This document shows positions 8,730 through 16,108 of a stretch of DNA of 18,030 bases, piece after piece (position 1 is the stretch's first letter; the number at the start of each line of letters is the position of its first letter). Under the pieces are notes generated by a model. It was not told the origin of the DNA. It saw only the letters and a list, made by a program, of their open reading frames with translations, and did not search any database. The translations under genes and the position numbers were made by a program. The stretch is from Chitinophagaceae bacterium (GTDB taxonomy: Bacteria; Bacteroidota; Bacteroidia; Chitinophagales; Chitinophagaceae), in NCBI GenBank assembly GCA_025362915.1, contig JANYEU010000438.1, positions 1-18,030 on the forward strand, read 5' to 3'.

Positions 8730-9347
8730 TTATTCCCTTGAATTAAAGAACATTGCTTTTTGTGGGCCTTCGCAAAAAAGAAAATCTAACAGGCTGATAT
8801 TTCTTTGAAACCCTAACTTTTCTTCGAACATCTGATTATAATGGAGCGTGTCTTTTTCCTGTACATTATAATTGGGAGGAGTCCATTTGTTAAGAAAACT
8901 CACTTCATTTGAAGTTATTTCTTGTTGATTAGTTACTGAAAGTTCAACGGTTGTTTGTAGTTTAAATTTTTTAACAAGCCAAAAAAGAATCTCCATGTTC
9001 TTATCAATCAAAAAGGCATTTTGTTTTTTTATGAGTTGCTCTATTTCATTGTGATAGTATTCGAAAAAGGGAGATTTTGCATAACTGCTTACAATTGTTT
9101 TCCAGTGTTGTTGTTGCCAATTTTCTGAATAACTGATTTTTACATCCTTCATTAATTGCTTGGTATTTCTCCCGCCCTCAACGGGTACAGTTAAATTTAT
9201 CAATCCATTTGCACCTAAAACAACACACCTATTCCTAAAACTCATCTTTCTAAAACTTTCCCATTGCTCAATGGTGCAATCAGTATTACTGACTAGCACC
9301 TTGAAATAATTTACGCAAGGGAAATAGTTACTTTCTAGAATAATCAT
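8730..9347 (-). CDS. WbqC family protein
   Basis: 205 residues from ATG at 9347 (MIILESNYFPCVNYFKVLV). The frame extends to a TTG at 9374 that I reject because WbqC proteins start right before this ES-x-YFP segment. Family landmarks are visible: the N-terminal ESNYFP, RNRCVVLGANGLINLTVPVE (about residue 40-60), NWQQQHWKTIVSSYAKSPFF and the late FQRNISLLDFLFCEGP. WbqC-like proteins occur in polysaccharide loci and as stand-alone genes in Bacteroidota; the activity is not established by sequence. The gene follows the HAD hydrolase by 38 bases on the same strand, so the two are probably co-transcribed. Length is normal for the family. Confidence 0.88.
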   Translation of the reverse strand: MIILESNYFPCVNYFKVLVSNTDCTIEQWESFRKMSFRNRCVVLGANGLINLTVPVEGGRNTKQLMKDVKISYSENWQQQHWKTIVSSYAKSPFFEYYHNEIEQLIKKQNAFLIDKNMEILFWLVKKFKLQTTVELSVTNQQEITSNEVSFLNKWTPPNYNVQEKDTLHYNQMFEEKLGFQRNISLLDFLFCEGPQKAMFFNSRE

Positions 9348-9385
9348 TTTAAGATAAGAATATGTGTTATGCAATAAATCTATTA

Positions 9386-10060
9386 TTAATCCAAAGAGTT
9401 CAGCAATTGATTTGCCAATTGTTCGTCTGTATAATCATCAATAAAAAACAAGATATTATTATAGGTGGAGAAGTCTTCTTTAGGGTGCATTGTTGTTATT
9501 ACCACACATTTCATTCCCGCATTTGCAGCGGCTTCCACACCTTTGGGGGCATCTTCAAATACAATGCAATCTATAGGAGAAACGCCAAGTATAGTTGCAG
9601 CTTTAAGAAATGTTTCTGGATCTGGTTTACTGATAGTTACATCATCGGCACTTACAATAGCTTTAAAAAAGTGGCGCAGGTTAAGTCCATCAAGAATGAA
9701 ATTTATATTGAACATTATTGCTGCCGATCCAATTCCCATTTCTATTCCTTTATCAGAAGCTTTTTGGGCAAACGATTCAAACCCGTCAATACATTTCATT
9801 ACTGGCTTATAGGCAGTTTGATAAGCATGCTCTTTTTGAATAGAAAGACTGGTCATTTCTTCGGCTGTAAATTTTTCTTCGCCAAAAATTCGCACCAACA
9901 GTTCTTCATTCTTTCCATACATCTGCACTTTTACCTGTTCAAAACTCAGCCCGGCATTTAGTGTGTTGTTTACTATGTTTTCCCAAGCAATGGCATGGTA
10001 GCCCATATCGTCTATTATAGTTCCGTTCAAATCAAAAATAAAAGCTTTAGGTAAGGTCAT
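9386..10060 (-). CDS. HAD-superfamily (subfamily IA) hydrolase, beta-phosphoglucomutase-like
   Basis: 224 residues. HAD motifs in order: I FDLNGTIIDD (about residue 9-18), II GIGSAA with the Ser, III KPDPETFL with the Lys, and IV FEDAPKGVEAA with the acidic pair. A helical cap domain sits between motifs I and II (about residues 20-90), as in subfamily IA phosphatases and beta-phosphoglucomutases. The second aspartate of motif I, the usual DxD general acid/base, is Asn here (DLN). The nucleophile, the first D, is intact. The start ATG at 10060 gives MTLPKAFIFDLNG, a normal family start. It lies downstream of the rng terminator, whose T-run ends only about 20 bases before this ATG, so either its promoter overlaps the terminator or it depends on read-through. 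Substrate unknown; a sugar phosphate is likely. Confidence 0.9.
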   Translation of the reverse strand: MTLPKAFIFDLNGTIIDDMGYHAIAWENIVNNTLNAGLSFEQVKVQMYGKNEELLVRIFGEEKFTAEEMTSLSIQKEHAYQTAYKPVMKCIDGFESFAQKASDKGIEMGIGSAAIMFNINFILDGLNLRHFFKAIVSADDVTISKPDPETFLKAATILGVSPIDCIVFEDAPKGVEAAANAGMKCVVITTMHPKEDFSTYNNILFFIDDYTDEQLANQLLNSLD

Positions 10061-10078
10061 TGTATGCGTTGTTTATAA

Positions 10079-10105
10079 TCAAAAAAAAATGCCGATAAAT
10101 CGGCA
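10079..10105 (-). terminator. Intrinsic terminator downstream of rng
   Basis: The hairpin TGCCGA-TAAA-TCGGCA (10090-10105) is followed on the minus strand by nine T (10089-10081). It lies 85 bases after the rng stop (10191) and immediately before the HAD gene start (10060). It is short but has the classic rho-independent form. Confidence 0.8.
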
Positions 10106-10190
10106 AAGAGAATCGTATTATTTAAAATGATTTTACAAAATAGATTTGGGAACAAACACTTTACTTCCAATCCATTAGTACTAAAAATGA

Positions 10191-11741
10191 TTAGAACTTT
10201 ATTTCTTCTTCATTTTCATCGTAGAATCTAAATTCTACAAGATGGAAGCTATTATTTTCTTTTATCTTAAGCTTTGTTTTATAGGTACGTTTCCACCTTT
10301 TTGCAATGGAAGAAAAAATACCCTTTGTAAGATGAGAATAAACTATTGGGTGTACAAAAAGCACAAGGTTCTTGTGTGCATGGCTAACTAAATAATTCAA
10401 TCTCTTTTCAATCTCGTCTTCCAACAGTAAAGTAGCAGTTATTTTTCCAGTTCCATGACAAACAGGACACTCCTCGGATGTATTGATGTTCATCTCTGGT
10501 TTCATCCTTTGTCTTGTTACTTGCAAAAGTCCAAACTTAGAAATAGGCAATACCGCATGTTTAGCCCTATCACCAGCCATAAATCCTTCCATTGCTTCTT
10601 GCAACTTCTTTTTGTTGTCCGGCAATTTCATGTCTATGAAATCAATCACTATTATACCGCCTATATCACGCAACCTTAATTGCCTTGCTATCTCCTCGGC
10701 TGCCTCCATATTGGTTTGAAGTGCATTTTCCTCTTGGCTATTGCTTACACTTTTATACCCACTATTTACATCTACTACATGGAGCGCTTCTGTATGCTCA
10801 ATAACCAGATAGGCACCGCTTGGTAAATTAACGGTCTTTCCAAATGCACTCTTTACTTGCTTCGTAACGTTGTAAGAATCAAATAACGGCACTCCATTAT
10901 TGTAAAAGCTTACAATATCTACCTTGTCAGGAGCTATTCTTTGAAGATAGTTTTTAGTGTCTGTAAAAGTGTTTTTATCGTTTACAACAATCTTATTAAA
11001 GTCGGCAGATAATAAATCACGGAGAATACTGGTAGTCTTATTCTCTTCGCTTAATATTTTTATGGGTGCCTCTGAACCCTTTAGGCTTGTTTGAATGGAT
11101 TTCCATGTTTCAACAAGTGATGCCAAATCCTGCTCTAGCTCTTCCTTGCTTTTACCTTCTGCGGCCGTGCGTACAATTACACCAAAACCTTTTGGTTTCA
11201 TTGATTCCACTATCTTTTGAAGTCTTTTTCTTTCATCACCGGAATGGATTTTTTTAGAAACAGCAACAACTTCATTAAAGGGGGTAATGACCAAAAAGCG
11301 ACCGGGTAAGCTAATTTCGCAACTAAGCCTAGGGCCTTTGGCCGCAATGGGTTCTTTTAAAATCTGTACAAGTATATTGGGTTTGCCATTAAGCACTTCA
11401 TTTATCTTTCCAGTTTTTACAATTTCTGGTTCAATATTAAAGGTGGCTAAATCAAATCCATTTTCGCTTTTATCATTTACAGCCATCTGTGTAAATTTGA
11501 GGAGCGAGCGGGCATAAGGAGAGAGATCGGTATAGTGTAAAAAAGCATCTTTTTCAAACCCTACATCTACAAAAGCCGCATTAAGGCCCGGAATCAATTT
11601 CTTTACCTTTCCCAAATACAAATCCCCTACAGCAAAGCTTGCATTGTTATTCTCGCTATGTAATTCTACGAGTTTCTTATCTTCCAACAAGGCTATCTCC
11701 ACACCATTTGGGGTAGAGTTTATAATCAATTCTTTATTCAC
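10191..11741 (-). CDS. rng: Ribonuclease G/E family endoribonuclease
   Basis: 516 residues, the RNase G size class without the long RNase E scaffold tail. This endoribonuclease cuts single-stranded A/U-rich RNA and matures rRNA 5' ends or starts mRNA decay. An S1-type RNA-binding domain lies at about residues 35-110 (SFAVGDLYLGKVKKLIPGL, AAFVDVGFEKDAFLH). Next come the DNase I-like catalytic segments VVDVNSG (about 323) and VIDFIDM (about 367), which hold the two metal-binding aspartates. The Zn-link CPVCHGTG is at about 423. Start ATG at 11741 gives MNKELIINSTPNGVEIALLE, typical for Bacteroidota. It is the last gene of the HU / TPR / mS38-like / rng run, with 224 bases between it and the mS38-like gene that contain an inverted repeat. 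Confidence 0.96.
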   Translation of the reverse strand: MNKELIINSTPNGVEIALLEDKKLVELHSENNNASFAVGDLYLGKVKKLIPGLNAAFVDVGFEKDAFLHYTDLSPYARSLLKFTQMAVNDKSENGFDLATFNIEPEIVKTGKINEVLNGKPNILVQILKEPIAAKGPRLSCEISLPGRFLVITPFNEVVAVSKKIHSGDERKRLQKIVESMKPKGFGVIVRTAAEGKSKEELEQDLASLVETWKSIQTSLKGSEAPIKILSEENKTTSILRDLLSADFNKIVVNDKNTFTDTKNYLQRIAPDKVDIVSFYNNGVPLFDSYNVTKQVKSAFGKTVNLPSGAYLVIEHTEALHVVDVNSGYKSVSNSQEENALQTNMEAAEEIARQLRLRDIGGIIVIDFIDMKLPDNKKKLQEAMEGFMAGDRAKHAVLPISKFGLLQVTRQRMKPEMNINTSEECPVCHGTGKITATLLLEDEIEKRLNYLVSHAHKNLVLFVHPIVYSHLTKGIFSSIAKRWKRTYKTKLKIKENNSFHLVEFRFYDENEEEIKF

Positions 11742-11904
11742 GAAATTCGAAACTTTAAAAGAAACAACAAAAGCATCCGTTTTGGGGATGTGATACCGAG
11801 CAAAACACCATTCTTATCATCCTTCCATTATTGATAAAGAATTAGGGCAGAAGTTGTTGTTACTATGGCTATGGGAGTAAATTGATGGCTATAAGTAATC
11901 AATT

Positions 11905-11948
11905 TAAATGCTGCAACCGCCTGTGTGAACAAACAATTGCAGCATTTA
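11905..11948 (-). terminator. 12-bp inverted repeat between the mS38-like gene and rng
   Basis: TAAATGCTGCAA (11905-11916) and TTGCAGCATTTA (11937-11948) are perfect reverse complements around a 20-base loop. The hairpin starts 18 bases after the stop codon at 11966. On the minus strand it is followed by AATTGATTA rather than a long T run, so it could be a weak terminator, an mRNA 3'-end stabiliser, or part of the rng leader. I favour terminator or attenuator. Confidence 0.55.
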
Positions 11949-11965
11949 GTATAAAAAAGAATTGA

Positions 11966-12055
11966 CTATTTCTTTTTATGACGGTTCTTTCTTAAACGCT
12001 TCTTTCTTTTGTGAGTAGCAATTTTATGACGTTTTCTCTTTTTACCACAAGGCAT
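11966..12055 (-). CDS. 29-residue COX24/AURKAIP1 (mS38-like) basic protein
   Basis: A complete ATG-to-TAG frame of 29 residues that starts MPCGKKRKRHKIATHKRKKR and ends LRKNRHKKK. About two thirds of the residues are Lys, Arg or His. This matches the short COX24/AURKAIP1 C-terminal domain family, whose mitochondrial members are ribosomal protein mS38. Bacteroidota encode it as a stand-alone peptide, so a role as a small-subunit ribosome component is a reasonable inference. It lies between the TPR gene (57 bases upstream) and rng, an RNA-processing context. It is too short for default ORF calling, but its composition, the exact family-like start MP-x-GKKRKRHK and its placement make it a real gene. 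Confidence 0.88.
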   Translation of the reverse strand: MPCGKKRKRHKIATHKRKKRLRKNRHKKK

Positions 12056-12112
12056 ACCTAGTTCTTTTTCTTTGTTTAAAAATAATTGTTTGTTATAATG
12101 ATAGCTGTTAAA

Positions 12113-12958
12113 CTATTTCTTTAAAAGGTTAATACGCTCTGTCAATTCTTTAACAGCGTTTTCATTTTTCACCTTGCCTTTTACTGTTGTGTACCATTTG
12201 ATGGCGTTTTGCTTGTCGCCCTTCATATCGTAACATTCAGCTAGGTGTAAATCAATTTCCATATTGTCAGGTTGCGCCTTGTTTATCAGCAAAAACCTAT
12301 CTATTGCCTTATCAAATTGGCCACTCTTCTTTCCACCCAAGGCAAGTATGTATTGACCATACAAATTATTAGGATTCTTTGTAACAATCTCTCTCACGGG
12401 TAAAATTCCCTGCATCGGATTGTCAGAAATACTTCCCAAAATGTAGCAGGCTCCCAAGCCTATCTTACTACTGTCGTTTGCAGGATTTATCTGTAAAGCC
12501 TGCTCAAAAAGAACTTTTGCGTTGGATGCCAACCAGTTTTCCATTGCTGGATCAGCCTCCACCAATAACCTGTCTAAAAATTGTTGGGCGGCAAATGTCA
12601 GGCTTTTTTCCGAACTTTCCAACTTTGATGCTTCGCCGTTATAAAAAGCATACGGTTCAAACAGGTGCATGCTATCTTTCCAGAAGCTTGCAAGCTGTTT
12701 ATAAGCCTTAAACTGTTGCTCTTTTACGTCCCCACGGGTCACACTATTTTCTATTCGGGTTATCCTTTCAGATTGTTCAGGGGTAAGTCTTTGTTTTGCC
12801 TTTAGCAACAAATCCTTGAATTGTATGCTTGGCTTTGCATTTGCGGCAGCGGCCATTGCAGGGGCATCCTTCTTGGGAGGGATTGTATTTCCAAAAAAGA
12901 AGAGGACTAAAACTACCATTAAACCAGCGGTAGCCAAAATGAGTTGCGGACGATTCAC
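12113..12958 (-). CDS. Membrane-anchored TPR-repeat protein
   Basis: 281 residues. The N-terminus MNRPQLILATAGLMVVLVLF is an uncleaved signal anchor, followed by a Pro/Ala-rich linker (about residues 25-45) and a helical region. Tetratricopeptide-like repeats are visible in the C-terminal half: ALQINPANDSSKIGLGACYI, IVTKNPNNLYGQYILALGGK, FLLINKAQPDNMEIDLHLAE and YDMKGDKQNAIKWYTTVKG. The anchor places the repeats outside the cytoplasm, in the periplasm. TPR domains bind partner proteins; the partner is not known. It follows the HU gene by 29 bases and precedes the mS38-like gene, and appears to belong to the HU-to-rng run. No catalytic motif seen. Confidence 0.85.
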   Translation of the reverse strand: MNRPQLILATAGLMVVLVLFFFGNTIPPKKDAPAMAAAANAKPSIQFKDLLLKAKQRLTPEQSERITRIENSVTRGDVKEQQFKAYKQLASFWKDSMHLFEPYAFYNGEASKLESSEKSLTFAAQQFLDRLLVEADPAMENWLASNAKVLFEQALQINPANDSSKIGLGACYILGSISDNPMQGILPVREIVTKNPNNLYGQYILALGGKKSGQFDKAIDRFLLINKAQPDNMEIDLHLAECYDMKGDKQNAIKWYTTVKGKVKNENAVKELTERINLLKK

Positions 12959-12987
12959 TTAAAAATATTTTGGGCGAAATTAGCCCA

Positions 12988-13281
12988 TTACAAAGGTTTT
13001 TTGCATTTAGTTTTTACATCCTTACCAAAATCCTTTCCTGGTTTAAAGCCGGCTATATACATTGCCGGAATATTTATGGCAATATTCCTCTTTACTATCC
13101 TGCCTACCTTGGCAGCTCTTTTTTTAGGGAAGAAAGTGCCAAAACCACGAAGATAAACACCATTTCCCTCTATTACGGCGTGTTTTATTTCACCAAAAAG
13201 AGCTTCGATGATGATCAACACATCCACTTTGGGAATACCTGTCTTATCACCTATCAACGTTATAATTTCAGACTTGCGCAT
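12988..13281 (-). CDS. HU/IHF family DNA-binding protein
   Basis: 97 residues. The HU fold is clear: an N-terminal helical dimer part (MRKSEIITLIGDKTGIPKVD, then IIEALFGEIKHAVIEGN), the VYLRGFGTFFPKKRAAKVGR strand entering the DNA-binding beta arm, NIAINIPAMYIAGFKPGKDF at the arm end (the P of NIP is the DNA-intercalating proline position), and a basic tail KTKCKKPL. It bends and packages DNA in the nucleoid. Start ATG at 13281. It is divergent from mutY across 160 bases and leads the HU / TPR / mS38-like / rng unit. Assignment to HU rather than IHF cannot be made from sequence alone; Bacteroidota carry several paralogues. Confidence 0.94.
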   Translation of the reverse strand: MRKSEIITLIGDKTGIPKVDVLIIIEALFGEIKHAVIEGNGVYLRGFGTFFPKKRAAKVGRIVKRNIAINIPAMYIAGFKPGKDFGKDVKTKCKKPL

Positions 13282-13441
13282 ACCTATTTAATTGATTATT
13301 AATAATAAAAAATAAAAGTAAGCGTTTTTATCCGATTTATAAATAATATGTAATAATTTATTGATGTTAAAATTGGGTTCTTATAAGTATAAATCAAAGT
13401 AAGAATAGCCATATCAAAGGAGCAACACATATATTTATCCT
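13282..13441. promoter_or_regulatory. Divergent promoter region HU / mutY
   Basis: 160 very AT-rich bases separating the start codons of the HU gene (minus) and mutY (plus), so promoters for both must lie here. I cannot place a convincing Bacteroidota -33/-7 pair in either direction. An AAAGGAG (13416-13422) lies 19 bases before the mutY ATG, too far for a normal ribosome binding site. Confidence 0.45.
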
Positions 13442-14500
13442 ATGAAACAAAAGGTTACCGCTTTATTGATGGATTGGCATACCCGGTTTAATACCCGTCA
13501 GATGCCTTGGAAAGGCGAAAAGGATCCCTACAAAATTTGGCTTAGCGAAATCATATTACAACAGACTCGGGTGGAACAAGGCATGGGTTATTATGAAAAA
13601 TTTATAGCAACCTATCCCACCATAAAGGAGTTGGCCAATGCAAATGATGAGGCAGTATTTAAACTTTGGGAGGGGCTTGGTTATTATAATCGCTGTAAAA
13701 ACCTTTTATATACCGCCCGTTTCATTGCTACCAATTATAATGGCAGGTTTCCTAATGACTATGAAACTATTGTTTCCCTGAAAGGAATTGGTCCTTACAC
13801 TGCTGCAGCCATTGCTTCTTTTGCTTTCAATTTGCCTTATGCCGTTGTGGATGGAAATGTTTTCAGGGTGCTTTCCCGTTTGTTTGCCATTGATACCCCC
13901 ATTGATGGTACTGAGGGAAAGAAGCAGTTTTCTTTGCTGGCGCAAGAAGTTTTGGATAAAAACAATGCTGCATTATATAATCAAGCCATCATGGATTTTG
14001 GTGCTACGGTTTGCAAACCCGCCAATCCTCAATGCAATACTTGCCATTTGCAAAGTGTATGCATGGCTTATAGTAAGACATTGGTGAATAAATTGCCAGT
14101 AAAAGAAAAGGTATTGCTAAAGAAAAATAGGTGGTTTTATTATTTTATCATTCAACATAAAGATAGTGTTTTGGTGGAAAAAAGAACCACACGGGATATT
14201 TGGGAGAACCTCTATGAGTTTTATTTACTAGAAACGCGTGAACAAATAATTTGGAATGAAAATTCTGTGCAAGAATGGCTTTTTCAGCTACTGGGTATTG
14301 AGAAGCCAGCTGTTCAAAGTATTTCATCGCTACAAAAGCAACAACTTACCCATCAATTGATAAAAGGACAATTTATAAAAGTTATTATTTCATCCATCCC
14401 TAAAAACCTTTTAAAAGCCCAATGGCAGCCTTTGAAAGATTTGAAGCAATTGGCTTTCCCTAAGTTTATCAATCAATATCTGGAAGAGAAGGTAAATTGA
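13442..14500 (+). CDS. mutY: A/G-specific adenine DNA glycosylase
   Basis: 352 residues, full length for MutY. The enzyme removes adenine mispaired with 8-oxoguanine, preventing G:C to T:A mutations. Visible landmarks: PWKGEKDPYKIWLSEIILQQ with catalytic Glu36; the helix-hairpin-helix LKGIGPYTAAAIASFAF (about residue 113); VVDGNVFRVLSRLFA with the catalytic Asp (about 137); and a [4Fe-4S] cluster loop with Cys191, Cys198, Cys201 and Cys207 (C-X6-C-X2-C-X5-C). The C-terminal NUDIX-like domain that recognises 8-oxoG starts near FYYFIIQHKDSVLVEKRTT (about 235) and contains IWENLYEFYLLE. It is divergent from the HU gene, an arrangement common in Bacteroidota, and convergent with the gene at 14605. 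Confidence 0.97.
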   Translation: MKQKVTALLMDWHTRFNTRQMPWKGEKDPYKIWLSEIILQQTRVEQGMGYYEKFIATYPTIKELANANDEAVFKLWEGLGYYNRCKNLLYTARFIATNYNGRFPNDYETIVSLKGIGPYTAAAIASFAFNLPYAVVDGNVFRVLSRLFAIDTPIDGTEGKKQFSLLAQEVLDKNNAALYNQAIMDFGATVCKPANPQCNTCHLQSVCMAYSKTLVNKLPVKEKVLLKKNRWFYYFIIQHKDSVLVEKRTTRDIWENLYEFYLLETREQIIWNENSVQEWLFQLLGIEKPAVQSISSLQKQQLTHQLIKGQFIKVIISSIPKNLLKAQWQPLKDLKQLAFPKFINQYLEEKVN

Positions 14501-14604
14501 ATAAGATAATTATCACCGAGGTACAAAGAGTGCATAAATAATAAAAAGGGAAGTTGGTAAATATTATAGAGGGGGAAGGCTTAATCATTCTAACCAGTGA
14601 TATT

Positions 14605-15549
14605 TTATATTTTCACCAACTCAACATCCAAGCGGTGCATAATGCCTATTTTAAGTTGTACGCTATTTATGGTGAGGTCGTTATATCCCGGAGCAGAAAT
14701 AACCACTGTATATAGTGCTTCACTCATTTTTACTTCTAGTATGATGCCATCGGCTACGGCTACTACGGCACCTGGCTGTATAGATGCTGTGAATTTGGTG
14801 ATATTAACCTTCGATACACTATCAGACGCCGTTATGCGCATACCTGTAGTGCCATTGCCAGTTACCTTTCCCAGTACGGTGTCAAACGTAAATATTGCCT
14901 TTCTGGTTTCGTCAGTTTCAAAAATCAACTGTCCATCCTTCAACATTGCCATCATGGTGGTATAAACCTTATTGTTCGCCTTCATCTTGTCGCTGGTATC
15001 CCCAGAAGTGGCTTGGGCAGTTAGCAGGTAGTTCTTATATACGGTTTCAAAAGCGGTTTTGTCGGTTGTGTAGGTAGCAGCAAATGCGGCAGGCATATTG
15101 GCACTAGCCATTTCTAGTGTTGCGGTATTGTTGCTAATAAACAAATCTGCATCGGTAATCATGGTATTCATTTCTTCCCAGCCTTCGTGGTAGGCAGCCT
15201 TGTACGATTTGTTGCCTGCCGATGCCAGCATTGTTGAAGCGGTTGTAGGATATGCTTCCTCTATATAGCTTTTAAGTTTCCTTTGGTTGGCAAGGCAGTT
15301 ATACGCCAGTGGCAATAATGCAATTCTTACGGATTCTGGCATTGCATTCCTTGTTTCTTGGTTGGGCAATAACTTTGCCGCTGCCAAGGCTGACAATGCG
15401 GCTACGGCAAACGCCGGAGTGTATTTTCCCTTCAAAGCCGTGAACTTGAGAATGTTTGTATTGTAGTTTGCCCAAACAACTGCGGCTACAGTATAAAATG
15501 ATTGTTGTGAACAGCCGTACAATGCGCGAACCCCTTTTTTCTTAGACAT
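14605..15549 (-). CDS. Unrecognised protein with carboxypeptidase-regulatory-like C-terminal domain
   Basis: 314 residues with no signal peptide that I can see. The first ~200 residues are helical and Ala/Lys/Thr-rich (for example AFAVAALSALAAAKLLPNQE and YKAAYHEGWEEMNTMITDAD), and I do not recognise them. From about residue 225 a beta-sandwich pattern appears: VLGKVTGNGTTGMRITASD, VVAVADGIILEVK, ALYTVVISAPGYNDLTINSV and LKIGIMHRLDVELV. This resembles carboxypeptidase-regulatory or PEGA-like domains. Visible base composition is less AT-rich than the neighbours. Start ATG at 15549 is followed by SKKKG. It stands alone, convergent with mutY and next to the REP array. Function unknown; a structural or adhesion-type role would be a guess. 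Confidence 0.8.
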   Translation of the reverse strand: MSKKKGVRALYGCSQQSFYTVAAVVWANYNTNILKFTALKGKYTPAFAVAALSALAAAKLLPNQETRNAMPESVRIALLPLAYNCLANQRKLKSYIEEAYPTTASTMLASAGNKSYKAAYHEGWEEMNTMITDADLFISNNTATLEMASANMPAAFAATYTTDKTAFETVYKNYLLTAQATSGDTSDKMKANNKVYTTMMAMLKDGQLIFETDETRKAIFTFDTVLGKVTGNGTTGMRITASDSVSKVNITKFTASIQPGAVVAVADGIILEVKMSEALYTVVISAPGYNDLTINSVQLKIGIMHRLDVELVKI

Positions 15550-15800
15550 GATAGCAATATTATCTAGGCAAGGTATTGTAAGTAATTGGATAAATAATTA
15601 CATTTATTTTTAATATTTTCATTTGAGGATATATGATACTATGTAAACACTTCATTGTTAGGGTTTTGAGGATGTTTTGAAGGAAGAAAAATTTTTTGGG
15701 GTACAACATTATTTACTTCAATATATTATCATTTCTTCATTCTTTCTGGAGGCCGATTCAAATCTTTAGGTTATTGTGGTTCTTTCTACTCATTGAATTC

Positions 15801-15820
15801 CCTCCAGATTTATCTGGAGG
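15801..15820. repeat. REP palindrome type A, copy a
   Basis: CCTCCAGATTTATCTGGAGG: 9-bp arms CCTCCAGAT / ATCTGGAGG with centre TT. The arms are identical to those of the copies at 15920, 16089, 16657 and 16752. Confidence 0.9.
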
Positions 15821-15844
15821 AATAGAATGGAAGGATTTAAAGGC

Positions 15845-15903
15845 TTTAGCTAAAATGCTTTTAATTCCATTCTTCAAAATATATAATCCTTTGGCTAAAG
15901 CCT
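15845..15903. repeat. REP type B inverted pair, copy 1
   Basis: AGGCTTTAGCTAAA (starting at 15841) and TTTGGCTAAAGCCT (15890-15903) are inverted copies with one mismatch, nested inside GAATGGAA / TTCCATTC. Each arm contains its own quasi-palindrome GGCTTTAGCC or GGCTAAAGCC. Confidence 0.75.
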
Positions 15904-15919
15904 GATGCACTCCATTTTC

Positions 15920-15939
15920 CCTCCAGATGAATCTGGAGG
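15920..15939. repeat. REP palindrome type A, copy b
   Basis: CCTCCAGATGAATCTGGAGG, 9-bp arms with centre GA. It is directly followed by three 16-bp minisatellite units. Confidence 0.9.
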
Positions 15940-15987
15940 CAATTCAATCTGGAGGCAATTCAATCTGGAGGCAATTCAATCTGGAGG
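15940..15987. repeat. 16-bp minisatellite, three units
   Basis: CAATTCAATCTGGAGG repeated three times without spacer (15940-15955, 15956-15971, 15972-15987). Each unit ends with the right arm of the type A palindrome, so it looks like slippage or recombination between palindrome half-sites. Confidence 0.92.
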
Positions 15988-16007
15988 AATAGAATGGAAG
16001 GATTTAA

Positions 16008-16070
16008 AGGCTTTAGCCAAAATGCTTTTAATTCCATTCTTCAAAATATATAATCCTTTGGCTAAAGCCT
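16008..16070. repeat. REP type B inverted pair, copy 2
   Basis: AGGCTTTAGCCAAA (16008-16021) and TTTGGCTAAAGCCT (16057-16070) are perfect 14-bp inverted repeats separated by 35 bases. Confidence 0.9.
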
Positions 16071-16088
16071 GATGCACTCCCTATTTTC

Positions 16089-16108
16089 CCTCCAGATGAA
16101 TCTGGAGG
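16089..16108. repeat. REP palindrome type A, copy c
   Basis: CCTCCAGATGAATCTGGAGG with centre GA, the duplicate of the copy at 15920. Confidence 0.9.
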
